Part shown: one piece after another, positions 39,121-49,399 of the stretch
Layout of the letters: the number at the start of each line of letters is the position of its first letter
How positions within the stretch are numbered: the stretch's first letter is position 1
NCBI RefSeq assembly: GCF_010389155.1
Contig: NC_057768.1
Coordinates: 301,501 to 365,500, forward strand
Origin: Erigeron canadensis
Taxonomy: Eukaryota; Streptophyta; Magnoliopsida; Asterales; Asteraceae
Length of the DNA stretch: 64,000 nucleotides
Reading direction: 5' to 3'
Program-made: the position numbers and the translations under genes
The notes under the pieces: generated by a model
The model's database searches: none
Seen by the model: only the letters and a program-made list of their open reading frames with translations
Told to the model about the DNA's origin: nothing

Positions 39121-40426
39121 TCTTAATATATACTATAAGACAGTTGAACTAATGACTTATTAACCAATCAAATCGCTCAATTTCATCAAATTGACTTTCG
39201 CTTATGTTATCATTTAGATTAGCTGTAAATTCAAAATCCTAATAATCATTATCCAAATATATCATTATATTAATTTGTAGAAAAGTCTCATTAATTTACA
39301 CTTTTTTGTTTTTCATCAATTATTTACACTTTTTAGCCCTGAATTCTTAAGTTATATTTTTTTAAGCCATCTGAGAAAAGTTTTTTAAAATTTACAATCA
39401 TTTAATTAATTAAAATAATTTCAACATATGAACTATTGTCTATAAAAAACTATTTCAAGACCTAATGATATATTAACTAATTGAATTGCTCCGCTCAATT
39501 TCAAAATAGGAATCAGTTTCAACATGGGCCGATTAAAGAACAAAGCATGATTTACAACAGAGGGTTACTTGAATACTAAATTCAAATCAATATGAACTTC
39601 ATTCAATATTCATTCTATCTCTCAATAAAAAAAAGGTACATGATTTCCTCCTTTTTTATATATTAATTTTGCGCATTAATGTTTAAAGTTATAATTGTCA
39701 CTTAAATCAAGAGTTCTAAGTATTATCAAAGAATATGAAAAATAATCCTAATTGTTATCTAATTAACATAGGACAAATGATTGAAAATAAACCTATTCGT
39801 GTTATGGGTTTGTTTCATGATCAAATACATATACCTGGATGTCAAGTACAAGATCACGAGTATTTTATACTTTAATTCTTAATTAACTTTCATAATAATA
39901 TCACATTTTGAGCACAACTGATTTCAAAAATTTTTATAATAGAGAAATTATTATAGCATGTGCCTTCTGGATTGAATACGACAAAAAGAATATGAAAAAC
40001 AATCCTAATTGTTATCTAATCTACATAGGACAGGACCGACAAGCGATTGAAAATAAACTTATTCGTGTTACGGGTCTGTTTCATGATCAAATACATATAC
40101 TTGAATGTCAAGTACAAGATCACGAATTCTTAATTATCTTTCATAATAATATCACATTAGGAGCACAACTGGTTTCAAAAATTTCTATAATAGAGAAATT
40201 ATTATAGCATGTGCCTTCTGGGATGACTATGACAAATTCCATCAATATGTCTCAGCTAATAATGACAGAGACGAACCCGTGATTATTTTATTACAACATG
40301 CAAAATATACACTTAGAACCGTATATCTTCAAGATTATAAGGTTTTATAAATTAAGTGTATAAAAATCTAATATTCATAATATCGTAAACCCCGTGTCCA
40401 GTATTTGACACGGGTCTAAAATCTAG
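39121..40426 (+). mobile_element. Innermost Helitron, carrying RPA-like remnants
   Basis: TCTTAATATATACTATAAGA starts after A (39120). It ends CCCCGTGTCCAGTATTTGAC...CGGGTCTAAAATCTAG before T (40427), with an obvious CCGTGTC/GACACGG hairpin. The 1306-bp element carries a decayed coding stretch (39730-40350) resembling an RPA70 OB-fold. Confidence 0.85.
39731..40350 (+). pseudogene. RPA70-like OB-fold remnant with internal duplication
   Basis: After a stop at 40205-40207, an open stretch encodes FWDDYDKFHQY and DEPVIILLQHAKYTLRTVYL. This resembles the W-x-x-(Y/F)-x-x-x-F ... EPVIVILQ.AK pattern of plant RPA 70-kDa DNA-binding subunits. Upstream, an about 255-bp unit is tandemly duplicated (39731-39985 and 39988-40240), giving a spurious 99-codon ORF (39908-40207). 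RPA-like genes are known passengers of plant Helitrons. The match is by eye only. Confidence 0.5.
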
Positions 40427-41890
40427 TTTTGGGTACTAAAAACGTGATCTATATATCATCACTTTGAGTTTTATATTAGAATATTTTTAAAAATTATGTT
40501 CATCGAAGTTGTTTAATGTGACATGCTTAACGATATTTGAACATTAAAAAGTCATAATAGGTCACTATCATTTTTATTTGTTTTATTGTTATTACATTCT
40601 AATTTTATACTATTGGAAATAATTTCTAATCTTTAGATGAAAGATATCTTAAATATTTCAATTAGAATATGACAATGTTATATGTTTTTCTTATAATGTA
40701 TTATATTTTTATATACTTTATTTTTCTTATATGTGTTATGACAACTACTAAAAAACTTCAACAAAAAGTGATAGTACAATTACTCTTAAAATCGTAATAT
40801 ATTTATATTAAAATTTATTTATTCTTAATTGATTTTATATTTATATGATAAAACATATTATTGGATACATTAGTTATTATTTTATTAGATAAACATTAGC
40901 TATTATTCTATCGGATATATATTAGCTATTATTTATTTATTTGTTATATAAAATTATTGGGTAAAAAGTATAAATTTGTGATGAAAAACAAAAAAGTGTA
41001 AATTAAAGTCAAAATTGAAAACAAAAGTCAACATTATGAATTGAAAAAGATCATCAATTTACACTTTAAGCTAATTTAAAAATAATTAATAATTTATTGC
41101 ATAATTTCTATCTAATAACAAAATATAACTAAAAGTTGGATTAATTACAACATTTAGATTAATACGAATTAATATTTATATCAATACTTTATTTTATATT
41201 ACTTTTGTTGTAAGACTTATCGTATAAATGAGACGCCTTTCAGTTTTGTACAATTTTAACCTTGCATGCTCATCAATATTAATAGTCTTTAACCAATAGT
41301 CACTTCTTGCAAACTTGTGATTAAGATAAGTATCTGATTAAAAAATGACTATTTTTATTATTTGAACTATATAATATATGTATCTACATGACAAACTACC
41401 AATGTAAAAGTAGAAGTTCAATAATAATGTTTTTAAGTGTGCCCAAACCCCGAGCAAAACGGACTATTTTCAACATTTTCTACAAGAAGATGTCTAGCAG
41501 TTCTCTTTCGCTTCGATAGATATCAAATTAACTTTAGCAAACAGTAGTCTGCCATATAACGTGTAGAAAAAATACAATACAATTAACAATCCTGTTAAAA
41601 AAAAGGTAAAATAATATTACATGGAGTACAACTTAGATGGGCTTGAATCTAATAGTTCTCTTTCTCGCTTCAGTAAATTTGGGTTGGGCAACTTTGAATC
41701 TAACTCGCTAGATGTGGCAAGTTTGGGTTGGGTAATAGTCCAAAATGGGCTAGTAGGCTAGATTTGCCCCACAAACCCTCTTTTATCCATTGATGAAAAG
41801 AAACTAAAATTAAGTGTGGTTATAATTACCAAAAAGATGTTATTACAAATTTACAATAACTGAATAGAATGAACTTGGAAATTGTAACCA

Positions 41891-41960
41891 CTAGGGGGAG
41901 AACCCGTACGATGCACGGCATGATAATTGTCCATTGTTTTCATGTTGTTAGTTGTGTAGG
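41891..41960 (-). mobile_element. Helitron 3' terminus inside copy A
   Basis: On the minus strand: GCCGTGCATCGTACGGGTTC then TCCCCCTAG and T. It lies in the part of copy A that differs from copy B. The 5' end was not identified. Confidence 0.5.
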
Positions 41961-43557
41961 ACGTGCCATGTTTTGAGTCCCATATGATCGTGCTGAAATG
42001 CTGAATACTTAATCACCAAACTGTAAAATATATGTAGCTTATGTTATAATAGACCTTTGCCCTTTCTTGGATAGACTTCAATTCTTTTCTGGGTTACTTT
42101 ATGTACATGTCAACTTTATATAAAAACATAAGATAAATCCATAAAAAAGGTCATCTTTTTACTCAAAATTCCTAATAAGAGGAATCTATTTAGGTTTCGT
42201 CTATTAAAAGAATTTCATTTCTAAAAAATTCTCAATAAAGGTAATGCCGTTAGTTTTCATCGTTAAATCACCCGTTAAATGTTACGTTAACATGTCACGT
42301 CATTAGACAAGCTCACGTGGACATGTGTTCCAACTTGTTTTCCAAGTTAATCATAATAAATTTATTATGGGGTCAATGTTCCACAGCCTAATCGGGGTTT
42401 GTGTATTTTACATAAACATTGAAGAAAAATTAGGAGGGAATAAATCGTTTTTTTTTTCTTTTTTGTTGTAATATCCACCACCACTACATTGTGTTTTGTA
42501 CAATGAAAAGAATTAAATGAAATCCTCTATTGACTAACGACATATTTCACATTGTGTATTTTACAAAACCCACGTAATTTAATTTTCGCCATTAGTTTTC
42601 CTTACCGGGCGTGAAGTAACGGATGTACACATGTAATTGAACAAAAATAGTCTGTTGTCCAAATACAAAGAATTCACCAGTTGTTGTTGTGGTTGTTGTG
42701 GACTTTATTCGATCCTTAAGGTCAATAAAGAACTAAGTTCATTCGCGCTAAGAAACAGGATAGGTGTGAGAGTGGTGTTGCGACCTGAGTGGCATTACAA
42801 TGCAAATATGGTGTATATGAATAAGTATAGAATCTCACTAAGTATTTTCATTTTCAGTCAATTAGTCTACATAAGAAATTTTAGATGACGTGACACGATA
42901 ACATGACATTTAACGGGAGAGTTGACGTTAAAAACTAACGATATTCCTTTTATTGCGAAATTTTTAGAAATGAACTCCTTTAGATAGACGAAAATTAAAT
43001 ATATTCCCTATATTAGAAAATTTGTGTAAAAACGTTACCTTTTTATGGATTTTATCCTAAAACATTGTCGACATCCAAAAAGTGCAATTATAGACATTAA
43101 ACACCAGCATAAGAATCAATTTAAAATTAATCTCAGACAATACAAAATCACTTCCTAGCACTATGATTAAGTTAGTTGCAACTGCTTGTGCATTTGTACA
43201 GATTGTATGAAAGCCATATGAAGTTGTCCAATATAATCCTCAAACACATCACTCCAAAAAGCATGCAAAAAATGGTTGGGAGGATCCACAATTGAGTCAC
43301 TGTAACACATTATAAAAAATATACTCAAACTTAAGGTATCATATAATGTAAATAACAAAGGGAAGAGGGTTAGCTTAAGGTGTATAAAGATTCAGAATAC
43401 AAAGAATCAGAACAATAATCAGTGCAAGAAGATAATGTATCACACTTACTCATGTACTCCTGATTTTCCATCTTTGTCACACACTTCACCCTTTTCAGGA
43501 TCACTTAGAACTTGTTTCTGAATGAAAAATAACATAAACGTAATAAATAATCCAAAT

Positions 43558-45007
43558 TCACAATTGACATAATCTTTCAGTCGTGCGCGTAACTGTGAGT
43601 TTTGCAGAAGGTGATGCACGTAGATATGGCGGCCATTGTACTAGATCTCTAAGCAACCTCACTTCTTCATCGACCGAAACATCGCTACTAAGCTCTAACC
43701 AAGCACCCTCCAGCATAGGTGACTTGGCCAGGAAGAGTTTCAGTAAATTAATCTCAATAGCCAAGTTACCAAAGTTTTCTATTGTAAAATTCTTGAGATG
43801 ATCCAGGTTTAAACTCATGTCGTCTCGTAGATCAAGCAAGTCCATGGAGGTTGTTTTTCGAACAGGAAACTCTTCACTACTACTAAACATCTGATCGATC
43901 AAAAAAAATGGAAAAAATATGTTAAAAAAGAGGTAGAGGTGTAGAACCATTACCATATATATGTAGTAGTACGTACCCGGAAAGAAATTTGCTCTAAATT
44001 TGGCGAACTCCTGATCATACAAAGGACAGAAGAAATTTCATCTTGCTCCATCAAGCACACATCCAAATAGAGATGTTTGAGGTAAATTAGTGAACTTGGA
44101 AGCTTTTGTGGCATACCACCTGTGGCCAAGTACTTTAGCAAAAACTCGGATCAGCAAGCAAGCAGTACTAGTATTCTTACATAAAATATTACTCATATTC
44201 TTTAATTAGCTGGCATGGAATATTTACCCTCATATAATCATCTTCGACTTGCAAAGTCTTAATCAAAGGTACACAGGTTAACAGCTCAACAAACGTAAAC
44301 GTATTCTCTCTCAGGAGGCCCTGATATCGGCGCTGATATTGGCCCGTCTGCATTCAAATAATCTAAAATTATCAACATATCTATTGATATGATGGAACTC
44401 GATCTGTAGGTGCAGTTATATGAATGTACGTTACCAGACAGATACGTTCAAGTAGTGGGCAATCAGAAAGGAAACGTTTGAACGTTTGAGGATTAATCAG
44501 GACATTGAAGAACTCCAGTGACTTCAACCCACTAAATCCATGAAATGTCAGTGGATGTTCAAAATAACAATTTGCTAGATGTAGGAGTTCCAATCCCTGC
44601 AAACAAAAGAAGGGAGGCTGTAGCTGGTAGTAGTATCTTCCAACAGGCTCAAAGATCAATTTTTTCACTTTATTGGTCCCTGAAAGATAACGTATTCTGT
44701 CGTTAAACTCAGCAACCATATCTGAATCGTATGCATCAATAGAAATAGCTAGCTCCTCTATCGGACCCTCGTGCCGAATCAAAATAAGGACGAGGGCAAA
44801 GACAAGCTTATCCATCTCTGACTGTCCACAATCACGCAAACTCCCCTCAAATACAAGTTTAGGCATGGTCTTCCAACAATATCTCCATTTCCTTGACAAA
44901 ATGCTGGTTCTCAATGCATCTTTGATTGGCATAAGAGTTAGAATATATTCACTTATATCTGGTGGAAGGCTGCTAATTCTATCCAAATCCAAGCATTGAG
45001 CTTTCAT
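43558..45007 (-). CDS. F-box/FBD/LRR protein (At1g13570-like), intact
   Basis: Exons reading leftward: 44435-45007, 44228-44347, 43977-44144, 43558-43890. All splice sites are GT-AG, all introns are phase 0, and the coding length is 1194 nt (397 residues). ATG at 45007 starts MKAQCLDLDRISSLPPDISE; the upstream in-frame GTG is not needed. The F-box spans about residues 8-50 (LPPDISEYILTLMPIKDALR, then SILSRKWRYCW). Irregular LRRs follow (LKSLEFFNVLINPQTFKRFL; LKHLYLDVCLMEQDEISSVL). An FBD-like C-terminus contains INLLKLFLAKSPMLEGAWLE. Family role: SCF ubiquitin-ligase substrate adaptor binding SKP1/ASK through the F-box; substrate unknown. The stop codon and 7 coding bases lie inside the segmental duplication. 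This is a large, fast-evolving plant family, so orthology is not claimed. Confidence 0.92.
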
Positions 45008-46400
45008 CTTTTTATCAACTTCTTGCTCCGTCACACTTCAGAGGCTGCAATGTAAAATGCATTTAAGAGAGAGTGAGAAAAATTTATTTGCATATCATTA
45101 ACAAACATTCATTAAGATAAGTGAAAGGAAATATGAATTACTGCATCAAAGAATGTAGAAAACTAATAAACTCTACAGGTCATATAAAAAAATTGAATGT
45201 GTATAACTTTAAAGTTTAGCTTGTAATGTACCAAACTTCTAATACATCTATCTGATGACTATTGGTGTTGGAAGTTGCCATTATGAAAAGAAAAAAACAC
45301 GTAGAATCTCACATGTAGACAGTTTATGAGAGGAGCAACCAAACTATATCTGTTAGAAGTGAAATAGCAAATTATCAGGAGACATCGTTACAAGAGCAAC
45401 GTATAATTGGTTTGGTTCAAATCTTTTTACGAAGATAAGGTTATGAATGTTTTGGTTATTATATCAAGTATATAATTTTCTTTAATCAATTGAAGCATTT
45501 TTACACATGAGATTTAAGCTGAAGGTATAGCCTGTATCGGTGTAAAGACGTCGATAAAAACGACTACTTTATAAAGAAAAACATCGTCACAGCACAACTA
45601 GAGAAACTCACAAGCCACACCGAACACGAAAAATCACAAAAGAATCAAGAATCTGAAATCATGTGTACTTAAAACAAACAATATCCTCAAAAAATTCCAG
45701 CACAATTCAAAGTTCGTTTAAACTCTTATTTGAGAATTTCAATCATTCAAAAAACAAATAGCTAACTGATTAACACTTATGGATCTCACAAAATGAATAA
45801 ATTAAAAATAAACTAAATGCATAATACTAATAATGAATTTGAATCAACTAAATAACTAACCTTTCGAAATAAAAAACAGTGCGAGTTTGTAGCAGACAAA
45901 AATTGAAATCGAAATCAATGAATATTAACAATGGTTTAAGAAAATGTTTTCTAGTTTTTCATTTTTAATTTTTTAGAAAATAAAAGGGGTTTTTGTTTTT
46001 TAAAAAACAAATAAAAATTTTGAAAATGCGTTCTAACTAGAAAATTAGAAAACATGTTAGAGTTGTGAGGGGAAGGGGTGGAATGATCGAATTGGAAAAT
46101 GTAAATGAAAAATAAAAAACAAGAAAAAGGTGTTTTCAAGTTTTCTATGGAAAAATAGAAAACCTTGTTTTTTGTTTTCTTAGAAAACATTCTTAGAAAT
46201 CTATGATTAGAACGCGTTTTTTGTTTTTCATGTTTTTTTGAAAAACAAAAATGAAAAACAATGGGTGTTTTCTATAACCAAACGCCCCCTTAATGTCTTA
46301 AATTAATCAAATTGCAAATAGAAAAACAAACAAACCCACCGTCTCAACAATAATAATTAACCTCGATCGATATTTATATGAAGAAAGAAATCACACCCTT
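45008..46400 (-). promoter_or_regulatory. F-box upstream region including a copied CBL promoter and leader exon
   Basis: A strong acceptor (TTTTACATTGCAG|CC) at 45045-45046 lies 37 nt before the ATG, implying a leader intron. From 45320 outward the DNA is a copy of the CBL upstream region. It includes the non-coding exon donor CGAAAG|GTTAGTT (exon end 45861) and the CGATCGATATTTATATG promoter region near 46365-46381. Transcription from there into the F-box gene is inference. Confidence 0.5.
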
Positions 46401-48867
46401 TCTTTTCTTATTACCTCCCTCCTTAAATTACCTTGTCAACACTTTTAGTCCTTTTACTTGCCGGATGTACTTTATATACCAAAGGTAAAGGTAATGCCAT
46501 AACCCAATATATGTCGCGGAATAATCAAAGGTTATTCCTATTATAGAAAATAGAAAATTTGACAAGTACGGTTTGGTTTAGGTCGGACTTTTAACTATAA
46601 CCAAAAACCGAACCATTATAATTTGGTTTTTGAAAACTACAACCACAACCATTCCTATTGCTTAATGTCTACTAATAACAAAATATAACTAAAAGTTGGA
46701 TTGATTACAACATTTAGATTAATACGAATTAATATTTATATCAATACTTTATTTTATATTATTTTGTTGTAAGACTTATCGTATAAATGAGACGCCTTTC
46801 AGTTTTGTACAATTTTAACCTTGCATGCTCATCAATATTAATAGTCTTTAACCAACAGTCACTTCTTGCAAACTTATGACTAAGATAAGTATCTGATTAA
46901 AAAATGACTATTTTTATTATTTGAACTATATAATATATGTATCTACATGACAAACTACCAATGTAAAAGTAGAAGTTCAATAGTATTGTTTTTAAGTGTG
47001 CCCAAACCCCGAGCAAAACGGACTATTTTCAACATTTTCTACAAGAAGATGTCTAGCAGTTCTCTTTCGCTTCGATAGATATCAAATTGACTTTAGCAAA
47101 CAGTAGTCTGCCATATAACGTGTAGAAAAAAAACAATACAATTAACAATCCTGTTAAAAAAAAAGGTAAAATAATATTACATGGAGTACAACTTAGATGG
47201 GCTTGAATCTAATAATTCTCTTTCTCGCTTCAGTAAATTTGGGTTGGGCAAATTTGAATCTAACTCGCTAGATGTGGCAAGTTTGGGTTGGGTAATAGTC
47301 CAAAATGTGGCAAATTTGAATTTGTAAAATAATATTATAGACCTTTGCCCTTTCTGGATAGACTTCAAAACAACTATTTTAATATCTTTTTTTTTGGGTC
47401 ACTTTATGTACATGTCAACTTTATATAAAAACATGAAATAAATCCATAAAAAAGGTAATCTTTTTACTCAAAATTTCTAATAAGAGGAACCTATTTAGGT
47501 TTCGTCTATTAAAAGAATTTCATTTCTAAAAAATTCTCAATAAAGGTAATGCCGTTAGTTTTCATCGTTAAATCACCCGTTAAATGTTACGTTAACATGT
47601 CACGTCATTAGACAAGCTTACGTGGACATGTGTTCCAACTTGTTTTCCAAGTTAATCATAATAAATTTATTATGGGATCAATGTTCCACAGCCTAATCGG
47701 AGTTTGTATATTTTACATAAACTTTAAAGAAAAATTAGGAGGGAAAAAATCGTTTTTTATTTATTTATTTTTTTTGTAATATTCACCACCACTACATTGT
47801 GTTTTGTATAATGAAAAGAATTAAATGAAATCCTCTATTGACTAACGACATATTTCACATTGTGTATTTTACAAAACCCACGTAATTTAATTTTCGCCGT
47901 TAGTTTTCCTTATCGGGCCTGAAGTAACGCATGTACACATGTAATTGAACAAAAATCGTCTGTTGTCCAAATACAAAGAATTCACCAGTTGTTGTTGTGG
48001 ACTTTATTCGATCTTTAAGGTCAATAAAGAACTAAGTTCATTCGTGCTAAGAAACAAGATAGGTGTGAGAGTGGTGTTGCGACCCGAGTGGCATTACAAT
48101 GCAAATATGGTGTATATGAATAAGTATAGAATCTCACTAAGTATTTTCATTTTCGGTCAATTAGTCTATGTAAGAAATTTTTGATGACGTGGCATGATAA
48201 CATGACATTTAACGGGAGAGTTGACGTTAAAAACTAACGATATTCCTTTTATTGCGAAATTTTTAGAAATGAACTCCTTTAGATAGACGAAAATTAAATA
48301 TATTCCTTTTATTAGAAAATTTGTGTAAAAACGTTACCTTTTTATGAATTTTTTCCTAAAAACATTGTCGACATCCAAAAAGTGCAATTATAGACATTAA
48401 ACACCAGCATAAGAATCAATTTAAAATTAATCTCAGACAATACAAAATCACTTCCTAGCACTATGATTAAGTTAGTTGCAACTGCTTGTGCATTTGTACA
48501 GATTGTATGGAAGCCATGTAAAGTTGTCCAATATAATCCTCAAACACATCACTCCAAAAAGCATGCAAAAAATGGTTGGGAGGATCCACAATTGAGTCAC
48601 TGTAACACATTATAAAAAATATACTCAAACTTAAGGTATCATATAATGTAAATAACAAAGGGAAGAGGGTTAGCTTAAGGTGTATAAAGATTCAAAATAC
48701 AAAGAATCAGAACAATCATCAGTGCAAGAAGATAATGTATCACACTTACTTATGTACTCCTGATTTTCCATCTTTGTCACACACTTCACCCTTCTCATGA
48801 TCACTTAGAACTTGTTTCTAAATGAAAAATAACATAAACGTAATAAATAATCCAAATTCACAATTGA
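45320..48867. repeat. Segmental duplication, copy B
   Basis: Matches copy A (36662-43567) in direct orientation. It lacks the 3.5-kb transposon block of copy A and has its own 0.36-kb insertion at 45929-46289. It ends at the shared CACAATTGA; sequence beyond 48867 is unrelated to the F-box coding region, so only 7 coding bases plus the stop of a second F-box gene remain. Confidence 0.92.
45929..46289. repeat. MITE inserted in copy B after duplication
   Basis: Copy A reads GAATATTAATGTC without interruption. Copy B has about 362 bp inserted at TTA(A), which is present on both sides. The interior is rich in GTTTTCTA/GAAAACA stem-like sequence, and the right end reads TATAACCAAACGCCCCC. A TTA duplication and GGGGGCGTTTGG terminus suggest a PIF/Harbinger (Tourist) MITE; the left terminus is poorly preserved. 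Confidence 0.75.
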
Positions 48868-49195
48868 GAAAATGTGTATCACCATGAGAGATATGTCCAA
48901 CCAAGTAAAAGCAACTTTAGATGTTAGCTATATATGTAGTTGACGCATCCGACATATTTGAAATGTACACTTTTAGCTCACTCCCATGATATACAACTTT
49001 CAGTATGTAGGGTAAAGCTTAAGGTACTGACCCTTAAAGTTTTATTCACTTCTAATATATGGTCTGGTATCAAACACTTGCGTTTCTATTTTCATAACAC
49101 ATGTTTCACTTGCAACTGTTACCACATAACTATAGATACTAAACCAAGACATTCTTGCCTAGTCAACTATGCCAAGTGTTCCAGCATACACGTAC

Positions 49196-49367
49196 CTTGT
49201 TCATGGAAAGGAGACCCCTGCCTCACTTCCATCACACCATAAGTTTTCACCCCTACGGGAGTCACCCTTCCTGCACTTTCCACTGGTACATGTAAAGTTG
49301 TACCAATTATTCTTTGTCCGGATAGGGATAATTTCAACCTTACACCTGAATGTTGCAACTTGCATGA
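49196..49367 (-). pseudogene. RPA-like zinc-ribbon exon, decayed
   Basis: Bounded by a strong acceptor (CTTTTTCTTTTACAG) at 49368-49369 and a donor (GTACGTG) at 49195. The frame encodes VATFRCKVEIIPIRTKNNWY, then NFTCTSGKCRKG and ENLWCDGS, and meets a TGA near its end. This looks like the C-terminal zinc ribbon of RPA70-like proteins. The fourth cysteine position reads S, and the stop breaks the exon, so it is non-functional. Flanking exons were not found. Confidence 0.5.
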
Positions 49368-49399
49368 CTGTAAAAGAAAAAGAAAGACGACAGCTCAGA

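Larger units (their letters stand above)
39031..41050 (-). mobile_element. Middle Helitron of the nest
   Basis: On the minus strand it starts TCTTTTTCAATTCAT at 41050 and ends CCGTGTATTAGACACGGGCC then TAAAATCTAG at 39031. The host flanks are A (39030) and T (41051). Its interior (40780-41040) matches 6780-7200. It is split by an inserted Helitron at 39121-40426. Confidence 0.82.
38912..41100 (+). mobile_element. Outermost Helitron fragment of a triple nest
   Basis: TCTTAATATATATTGAAAGA begins at 38912 after A. The body runs to 39030 (ending GTTTTCAA) and resumes at 41051 (TCATCAATTTACACTTTA). This exactly rebuilds the TTTTCCATCATCAATTTACA repeat seen in the relative at 17135. The 3' end is missing. 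Confidence 0.7.
36662..43567. repeat. Segmental duplication, copy A
   Basis: 36662-37610 matches 45320-46645, and 41080-43567 matches about 46660-48867, in the same order and orientation with few mismatches by eye. Copy A has about 3.5 kb between the two matching parts (hAT MITE plus nested Helitrons) that copy B lacks. It also has a different 0.3-kb stretch around 41745-42045. It starts inside the CBL leader intron and ends 7 bases into the coding end of the F-box gene. Confidence 0.92.

Noticed and set aside
42637..42888. ORF MNKNSLLSKYKEF..., also present at 47945-48184
   Set aside because: Present twice only because of the segmental duplication; the copies differ by an indel and there is no domain.
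43167..43358. 63-codon minus ORF repeated at 48467-48658
   Set aside because: Again a by-product of the duplication; probably downstream DNA of the F-box gene.
44381..45034. F-box start at the in-frame GTG (45034)
   Set aside because: A normal ATG nine codons downstream at 45007 fits the family and the leader intron acceptor.
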